NCBI RefSeq assembly: GCF_030272895.1
Contig: NZ_JALRNF010000056.1
Coordinates: 1-29,517 of the forward strand
Source of the DNA: Pseudomonas sp. BGr12
GTDB taxonomy: Bacteria > Pseudomonadota > Gammaproteobacteria > Pseudomonadales > Pseudomonadaceae
Direction of reading: 5' to 3'
Length of the DNA stretch: 29,517 nt
Every line of letters starts with the position of its first letter. Position 1 is the stretch's first letter. Below the pieces are notes generated by a model. That model was not told where the DNA came from and ran no database searches. It saw only the letters and a program-made list of their open reading frames with translations. The position numbers and the translations under genes were made by a program. Positions 24,890 to 29,517 of the stretch are shown here, in pieces.

Positions 24890-26272
24890 TCAGTCAGCCA
24901 GACGCCAGGTCGTGCCGCCCTTGCCGTCTTCCAGCACCACGCCCATGGCGGTGATCTGGTCGCGGATTCGGTCGGACTCGGCCCAGTTCTTGTCGGCACG
25001 CGCCTGCAGGCGCGCCTGGATCAATGCTTCGACCTCGGCCGCGTCGACCTTGCCTTCGGCACCGGCACGCAGGAAGTCATCGGCGTCCAGTTGCAGCACG
25101 CCGAGCAGGTCGCCCAGCTCACGCAGACGACCGGCAAGGCCGGCGGCGGTCTCAGGGTCGCTGTCGCGCAGGCGGTTGATCTCGCGCACCAGGTCGAACA
25201 GCACGGCGCAGGCTTCGGGGGTGCCGAAGTCGTCGTTCATCGCCAGGCTGAAACGGTCGACGTACTCGTCGCCACCCTTGGCCGCGACCCGCGGCAAGCC
25301 GCGCAGGGCGTGGTAGAAGCGCTCCAGGGCACCCTTGGACTCGCGCAGGCTGTCTTCGGAGTAGTTGATCGAGCTGCGGTAGTGGCTCGACACCAGCAGG
25401 TAGCGGACCACCTCCGGGTGATACTTGTCGAGCACGTCGCGAATGGTGAAGAAGTTGTTCAGGGACTTGGACATCTTCTCGCCATTGATGCGGATCATGC
25501 CGCAGTGCATCCACGACTTGGCGTACGGCTTGCCGGTGGCCGCCTCGCTCTGGGCGATCTCGTTCTCGTGGTGCGGGAACTCCAGGTCGTTGCCGCCGCC
25601 GTGGATGTCGAAGCTTTCGCCCAGGCAGCAGGTGGACATCACCGAGCACTCGATGTGCCAGCCCGGACGCCCCGGGCCCCACGGCGATTCCCAGCTCGGC
25701 TCGCCCGGCTTGACGCCCTTCCACAGGACGAAATCGAGCGGATCCTGCTTGGCTTCGTCGACCTCGATCCGCGCACCGATGCGCAGGTCTTCGATCTTCT
25801 TGCGCGACAGCTTGCCGTAGCCGACGAACTTGCCGACCCGGTAGTACACGTCGCCATTGCCCGGCGCGTAGGCATAACCCTTGTCGATCAGGGTCTGGAT
25901 CATCGCGTGCATGCCAGGGATATGGTCGGTGGCACGCGGCTCCTGGTCCGGCGGCAGGATGTTCAGGCGGCGCTCGTCCTCGTGCATCGCGTCGATCATG
26001 CGGGCGGTCAGCGCGTCGAACGACTCGCCGTTTTCATTGGCCCGGTTGATGATCTTGTCATCGATGTCGGTGATGTTGCGCACGTAGGTCAGGTCGTAGC
26101 CGCTATAACGCAGCCAGCGGGTGACCAGGTCGAAGGCGACCATGCTGCGGCCGTGGCCCAGGTGGCAGAAGTCGTACACGGTCATGCCGCACACGTACAT
26201 GCGCACCTTGTTGCCTTCCAGCGGCTTGAATACTTCCTTGGTCTTGCTAAGCGTGTTGTAGATGGTAAGCAC
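24890..26272 (-). CDS. cysS: Cysteinyl-tRNA synthetase
   Basis: This 460-residue class I aminoacyl-tRNA synthetase charges tRNA-Cys. The N-terminus contains the HIGH-type motif HLGHGR (37-42) and Cys28, the first ligand of the active-site zinc that selects cysteine. The other expected ligands lie in the [12 protein letters not shown] and [14 protein letters not shown] segments. KMSKSLNNF is near residue 266. The C-terminal anticodon-binding part ends GGTTWRLAD. Length matches the bacterial family. The start codon is GTG (26270-26272), with GAGGA six bases upstream; that site overlaps the TGA of glnS (TGAGGAA). The nine-base gap shows co-transcription and probable translational coupling with glnS. 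Confidence 0.97.
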   Translation of the reverse strand: MLTIYNTLSKTKEVFKPLEGNKVRMYVCGMTVYDFCHLGHGRSMVAFDLVTRWLRYSGYDLTYVRNITDIDDKIINRANENGESFDALTARMIDAMHEDERRLNILPPDQEPRATDHIPGMHAMIQTLIDKGYAYAPGNGDVYYRVGKFVGYGKLSRKKIEDLRIGARIEVDEAKQDPLDFVLWKGVKPGEPSWESPWGPGRPGWHIECSVMSTCCLGESFDIHGGGNDLEFPHHENEIAQSEAATGKPYAKSWMHCGMIRINGEKMSKSLNNFFTIRDVLDKYHPEVVRYLLVSSHYRSSINYSEDSLRESKGALERFYHALRGLPRVAAKGGDEYVDRFSLAMNDDFGTPEACAVLFDLVREINRLRDSDPETAAGLAGRLRELGDLLGVLQLDADDFLRAGAEGKVDAAEVEALIQARLQARADKNWAESDRIRDQITAMGVVLEDGKGGTTWRLAD

Positions 26273-26281
26273 GAGCGTTCC

Positions 26282-27985
26282 TCAGCTGCCCCACGAATCG
26301 CGCAGGGTCACGGTCCGGTTGAATACCGGGCGACCCGGCTGGGAGTCTTTCAGGTCGGCGCAGAAGTAGCCTTCGCGTTCGAACTGGAAGCGGTCTTCGG
26401 GTTGGGCCTGGCCCAGCGAAGGTTCCGCACGACAACCGGTGAGCACCTGCAGCGAATCGGGATTGATGTTGTCGAGGAAGCTGCCGCCGTCTTCGGTCTT
26501 CTCGGGGTTGGCCGAGCGGAACAGGCGGTCGTACAGGCGCACTTCGCACTCCACGCTGTCTTGCGCCGGCACCCAGTGGATCACGCCCTTGACCTTGCGA
26601 CCCTCGGGGTTCTTGCCCAGGGTGTCGGGGTCATAGGAGCAACGCAGTTCGACGATGTTGCCGTCGGCGTCCTTGATGGCCTCGTCGGCACGGATCACGT
26701 AGCTGCCGCGCAGGCGCACCTCGCCGTTGGGCTCCAGGCGCTTGTAGCCCTTTGGCGGCTCTTCCATGAAGTCGTCACGGTCGATGTACAGCTCGCGGGC
26801 GAACGGCAGCACGCGCACGCCCATGTCTTCCTTGGGGTGACGCGGCAGTTCGAGGTTCTCGACCTGGCCTTCAGGGTAGTTGGTGATGACCACCTTCAGC
26901 GGACGCAGCACGCACATGGCGCGCGGTGCGTGGCGATCGAGGTCGTCACGGATGCTGAACTCGAGCATGTTCATGTCGACCACGCCGTCGGAACGGTTGG
27001 TGCCGATCATTTCGCAGAAATTGCGGATCGAGGCCGGGGTGTAGCCACGGCGACGGAAGCCCGACAGGGTCGACATGCGCGGGTCGTCCCAGCCGCTGAC
27101 GTGCTGCTCGTCCACCAGTTGCTTGAGCTTGCGCTTGCTGGTGATGGTGTAGTTCAGGTTCAGGCGGCTGAACTCGTACTGGCGCGGCTTGGCCGGCACC
27201 GGCAGGTTGTCCAGGAACCACTCGTACAGCGGACGATGGCCTTCGAACTCCAGGGTGCAGATGGAGTGGGTGATGCCTTCGATGGCGTCCGACTGACCGT
27301 GGGTGAAGTCATAGTTGGGGTAGATGCACCATTTGTCGCCGGTCTGGTGGTGGTGGGCGTGGCGGATGCGGTAGAGGATCGGGTCGCGCATATTCATGTT
27401 CGGCGACGCCATGTCGATCCTGGCGCGCAGCACGCGCTCGCCGTCCTTGAACTCGCCGGCCTTCATGCGTGCGAACAGGTCCAGGTTGTCCTCGACGCTG
27501 CGCTCGCGGAACGGGCTGTTCTTGCCCGGCTCGGTCAGGCTGCCACGGTATTCCTTGGCCTGCTCCGGGGTCAGGTCGCAGACATAGGCCTTGCCCGACT
27601 TGATCAGGTCGACGGCCCAGGCGTGCAGCTGGTCGAAGTACTCGGAGGCGTAGCGCACCGGGCCGGTCCACTGGAAGCCCAGCCACTGCACGTCGCTCTG
27701 GATGGCGTCGATGTACTCCTGGTCCTCTTTGGCCGGGTTAGTGTCATCGAAACGCAGGTGACAGGCTCCACCGAACTCCTCGGCCAGGCCGAAGTTCACG
27801 CAGATCGACTTGGCATGGCCGATGTGCAGGTAACCGTTGGGCTCTGGTGGAAAACGGGTGACGATGCTGCTGTGCTTGCCCGCGTCGAGGTCGGCCTGCA
27901 CGATGGTGCGCAGGAAGTTCGCAGGGACGACGGGAGCGCCTTTGGCAGCGGCGTTGGGAGCGGTGTCGGCAGTGGGCTTGCTCAT
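26282..27985 (-). CDS. glnS: Glutaminyl-tRNA synthetase
   Basis: This 567-residue class I synthetase charges tRNA-Gln directly. The HIGH motif appears as [15 protein letters not shown], and the KMSKS counterpart as [12 protein letters not shown]. The family segment [18 protein letters not shown] and the beta-barrel anticodon-binding C-terminal half are present. The first ~25 residues ([15 protein letters not shown]) are a short low-complexity extension. The ATG at 27983-27985 has AAGGA six bases upstream, which decides it over the ATG 20 codons further 5'. It is the first gene of a pair with cysS and is divergent from ppiB. On the minus strand, TATGAT (complement of about 28043-28048) is a possible -10 element. 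Confidence 0.97.
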   Translation of the reverse strand: MSKPTADTAPNAAAKGAPVVPANFLRTIVQADLDAGKHSSIVTRFPPEPNGYLHIGHAKSICVNFGLAEEFGGACHLRFDDTNPAKEDQEYIDAIQSDVQWLGFQWTGPVRYASEYFDQLHAWAVDLIKSGKAYVCDLTPEQAKEYRGSLTEPGKNSPFRERSVEDNLDLFARMKAGEFKDGERVLRARIDMASPNMNMRDPILYRIRHAHHHQTGDKWCIYPNYDFTHGQSDAIEGITHSICTLEFEGHRPLYEWFLDNLPVPAKPRQYEFSRLNLNYTITSKRKLKQLVDEQHVSGWDDPRMSTLSGFRRRGYTPASIRNFCEMIGTNRSDGVVDMNMLEFSIRDDLDRHAPRAMCVLRPLKVVITNYPEGQVENLELPRHPKEDMGVRVLPFARELYIDRDDFMEEPPKGYKRLEPNGEVRLRGSYVIRADEAIKDADGNIVELRCSYDPDTLGKNPEGRKVKGVIHWVPAQDSVECEVRLYDRLFRSANPEKTEDGGSFLDNINPDSLQVLTGCRAEPSLGQAQPEDRFQFEREGYFCADLKDSQPGRPVFNRTVTLRDSWGS

Positions 27986-28220
27986 AGGTTCCTTGAATAC
28001 CGGTACACGGCCTGGGTAGGCCGACTGAATCAAAGCGCTTATCATAGCCGAAGCGGTCGAGCTGCCGACAGCGTCGGGCCGACAAACTGGCGCGATATTC
28101 GCTGGTCAAAGCAAAAAAACTGCCGCGAGCCACGTATCCCCGGTTGTAGACTGTGCGTCAGGTTTGTATCGCGATCCTGCGCGACCCTATTCCGAATGCC
28201 TTGAAAGAGCGAATTCCAGC
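27986..28220. promoter_or_regulatory. Divergent promoter region of glnS and ppiB
   Basis: The 235-base gap separates two back-to-back genes and must hold both promoters. For glnS, TATGAT on the minus strand near 28045 is a possible -10. For ppiB, TTGTAG (about 28144-28149) followed after 17 bases by TATCGC is a weak sigma-70 match. An A run (CAAAAAAACTG, around 28110-28121) lies between. No long palindrome, T-box or riboswitch-like structure was seen. Confidence 0.4.
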
Positions 28221-28721
28221 ATGTCCAAAGTCAAACTGAGCACCAACCACGGCGACATCATCCTGCAACTGGACGGCGAAAAAGCGCCGAAAACCGTTGA
28301 AAACTTCGTTCAGTACGTCAAGGAAGGTCACTACGACAACACCGTGTTCCACCGTGTGATCAAGGGCTTCATGATCCAGGGCGGCGGCTTCGAGCCAGGC
28401 ATGAGCCAGAAGAAAACCCGCGCCAGCATCCAGAACGAAGCCGACAACGGCCTGAAGAACGCCAAGTACAGCATCGCCATGGCCCGTACCATGGAGCCGC
28501 ATTCGGCTTCCGCCCAGTTCTTCATCAACGCCAGCAACAACGACTTCCTCAACCACAGCGGCAAGAACGTCCAGGGCTGGGGCTACGCGGTGTTCGGTGA
28601 AGTGATCGAAGGCCAGGACGTGGTTGACAAGATCGAAGGCGTCAGCACCGGTTCCAAGGCCGGCCACCAGGACGTGCCGAAGGACGACGTGATCATCGAG
28701 AAAGCCGAGATCATTGAGTGA
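28221..28721 (+). CDS. ppiB: Cytoplasmic cyclophilin-type peptidyl-prolyl isomerase
   Basis: This 166-residue single-domain cyclophilin of PpiB type, close to E. coli PpiB (164), speeds cis-trans isomerisation of prolyl bonds in the cytoplasm. There is no signal peptide. Active-site landmarks are [15 protein letters not shown] (catalytic Arg), [16 protein letters not shown] and the late [18 protein letters not shown]. The ATG at 28221 begins [12 protein letters not shown], the usual start; the ribosome site is only a moderate GAAAGAGC. The stop TGA overlaps the GTG start of lpxH (GTGA), so the two genes are co-translated. The linkage lpxH-ppiB with divergent glnS-cysS is known from P. aeruginosa. 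Confidence 0.96.
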   Translation: MSKVKLSTNHGDIILQLDGEKAPKTVENFVQYVKEGHYDNTVFHRVIKGFMIQGGGFEPGMSQKKTRASIQNEADNGLKNAKYSIAMARTMEPHSASAQFFINASNNDFLNHSGKNVQGWGYAVFGEVIEGQDVVDKIEGVSTGSKAGHQDVPKDDVIIEKAEIIE

Positions 28722-29440
28722 TACTGCTGATCTCCGATCTGCACCTGCAAGAAGAACGCCCGGACATTACCCGGGCGTTTCTTGATCTGCTCGATGGCCG
28801 CGCCCGGCACGCCCAGGCGCTGTACATCCTCGGCGACTTCTTCGAAGCCTGGATCGGCGACGATGCCATGACGCCCTTCCAGACCGGCATCTGCCAGGCC
28901 CTGCGCGCCTTGAGCGACAGCGGCACGCAGGTGTTCCTGATGCACGGCAACCGCGACTTCCTGATCGGCGAGGCGTTCTGCAAGGCGGCCGGCGTCACCC
29001 TGCTGGCCGACCCCAGCGTGGTGCGCATGGGTGGCGAATCGGTGTTGCTGATGCATGGCGACAGCCTGTGCACGCTGGACATCGGCTACATGAAGATGCG
29101 TCGTTACCTGCGCAATCCAGTGAGCTTGTGGATCCTGCGCCATCTTCCGCTGGGCACGCGGCAGAAGCTGGCGCGCAAGCTGCGCAGCGAAAGCCGGGCG
29201 CAGACGCGGATGAAAGCCAACGACATCATCGACGTGACCCCGGACGAAGTGCCGCGGATCATGGCCGAATATGGCGTGCACACCCTGGTGCACGGGCATA
29301 CCCATCGACCGGCGATTCACAAGCTGGTGGTCGAGGGCCAACCGGCGCGGCGTATCGTGCTGGGGGACTGGGACCGCCAGGGTTGGGCGCTGGAAGTGGA
29401 TGAGCAAGGGTTTCAACTGCAACCCTTTGCTTTTCCTTGA
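28718..29440 (+). CDS. lpxH: UDP-2,3-diacylglucosamine pyrophosphatase, lipid A synthesis
   Basis: This 240-residue enzyme cleaves UDP-2,3-diacylglucosamine to lipid X and UMP, the fourth step of lipid A synthesis, at the inner membrane. It has the calcineurin-type fold with full metal ligands: SDLH (Asp7, His9), [11 protein letters not shown] (Asp40), HGNRDF (Asn78), LMHGD (His113) and VHGHTHRP (His194, His196). The insertion that covers the acyl chains appears as [20 protein letters not shown]. The start is a GTG overlapping the ppiB stop by four bases, giving [10 protein letters not shown], the normal N-terminus; the upstream ATTGAG may act as a weak ribosome site. It is followed by a REP hairpin after five bases. 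Confidence 0.96.
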   Translation: MILLISDLHLQEERPDITRAFLDLLDGRARHAQALYILGDFFEAWIGDDAMTPFQTGICQALRALSDSGTQVFLMHGNRDFLIGEAFCKAAGVTLLADPSVVRMGGESVLLMHGDSLCTLDIGYMKMRRYLRNPVSLWILRHLPLGTRQKLARKLRSESRAQTRMKANDIIDVTPDEVPRIMAEYGVHTLVHGHTHRPAIHKLVVEGQPARRIVLGDWDRQGWALEVDEQGFQLQPFAFP

Positions 29441-29445
29441 GATCT

Positions 29446-29496
29446 GATCGCGGGGCAAGCCCGCTCCTACTGTATGAGCGGGCTTGCCCCGCGATC
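29446..29496. repeat. REP pair with perfect 21-base arms
   Basis: The arms 29446-29466 and 29476-29496 are exact inverted copies of the short-form REP (core CGCGGGGCAAGCCCGCTC), with a 9-base loop. It begins five bases after the lpxH stop and probably ends that transcript. The window closes about 20 bases later in a run of eight C, so the sequence may break here because of the repeat. Confidence 0.9.
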
Positions 29497-29517
29497 GCAT
29501 AGTGCCCCCCCCAAGCA

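Noticed and set aside
24833..28204. A 1123-codon open frame on the plus strand opposite cysS and glnS
   Set aside because: It spans two certain genes and the gap between them, and its translation is a repetitive Val/Ala/Gln/His mix. Such frames arise from GC-rich codon use on the other strand.

Overview
The window is ordinary chromosome of a Pseudomonas, most likely of the P. putida / P. fluorescens group. The evidence is high GC (a typical coding line counts to about 63%), the gene families present, and many REP-type palindromes related to the P. putida core (GCGGGGCAAG-CCCGCTCCTAC). The right end carries the order lpxH-ppiB / glnS-cysS next to a two-component system, which resembles P. aeruginosa. 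Bases 1 to about 113 are homopolymer runs and look like a contig-end artefact, not biology.

Layout, left to right. (1) 211-2214: rlhA, a U32-family 23S rRNA hydroxylase, closed by a REP. (2) 2383-5235: an orphan ParA ATPase, a short Ppx/GppA-type phosphatase and a CorA/ZntB-type transporter, all on +. (3) About 5240-6780: an AT-rich patch with a structured non-coding leader and one calcineurin-type phosphoesterase with an unassigned C-terminal third. It is the clearest sign of horizontal transfer. (4) 6966-7811: a GFA/CENP-V zinc protein and a NUDIX hydrolase, tail to tail. (5) 8014-12195, minus strand: ATPase, one large FtsX-type permease, and an AttH-like lipoprotein, overlapping in series. 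(6) 12358-16411: a 1004-residue FAD/Fe-S D-2-hydroxyacid dehydrogenase (YdiJ type) divergent from a LysR regulator; an ATAC-N11-GTAT dyad lies between them. (7) 16497-19338, minus: an HD-GNAT fusion downstream of an amidase. (8) 19580-21373: a VOC protein, an Lrp/AsnC regulator, and a divergent LysE-type exporter. (9) 21507-24769: ilvE and an OmpR-type response regulator with its sensor kinase. (10) 24890-29440: cysS and glnS (minus) divergent from ppiB and lpxH (plus).

Most genes are housekeeping or common accessory functions: RNA modification, tRNA charging, protein folding, lipid A synthesis and branched-chain amino acid metabolism. Points deserving a second look are the AT-rich phosphoesterase patch, the HD-GNAT fusion, the AttH export cassette, the orphan ParA/Ppx/CorA group, and a family of REPs. 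Some of these REPs carry a 16-base insertion, and two of them supply the TAG stop codon of the adjacent gene. I found no CRISPR array, rRNA, tRNA, insertion sequence or recognisable prophage. No clearly new multi-gene system is visible.
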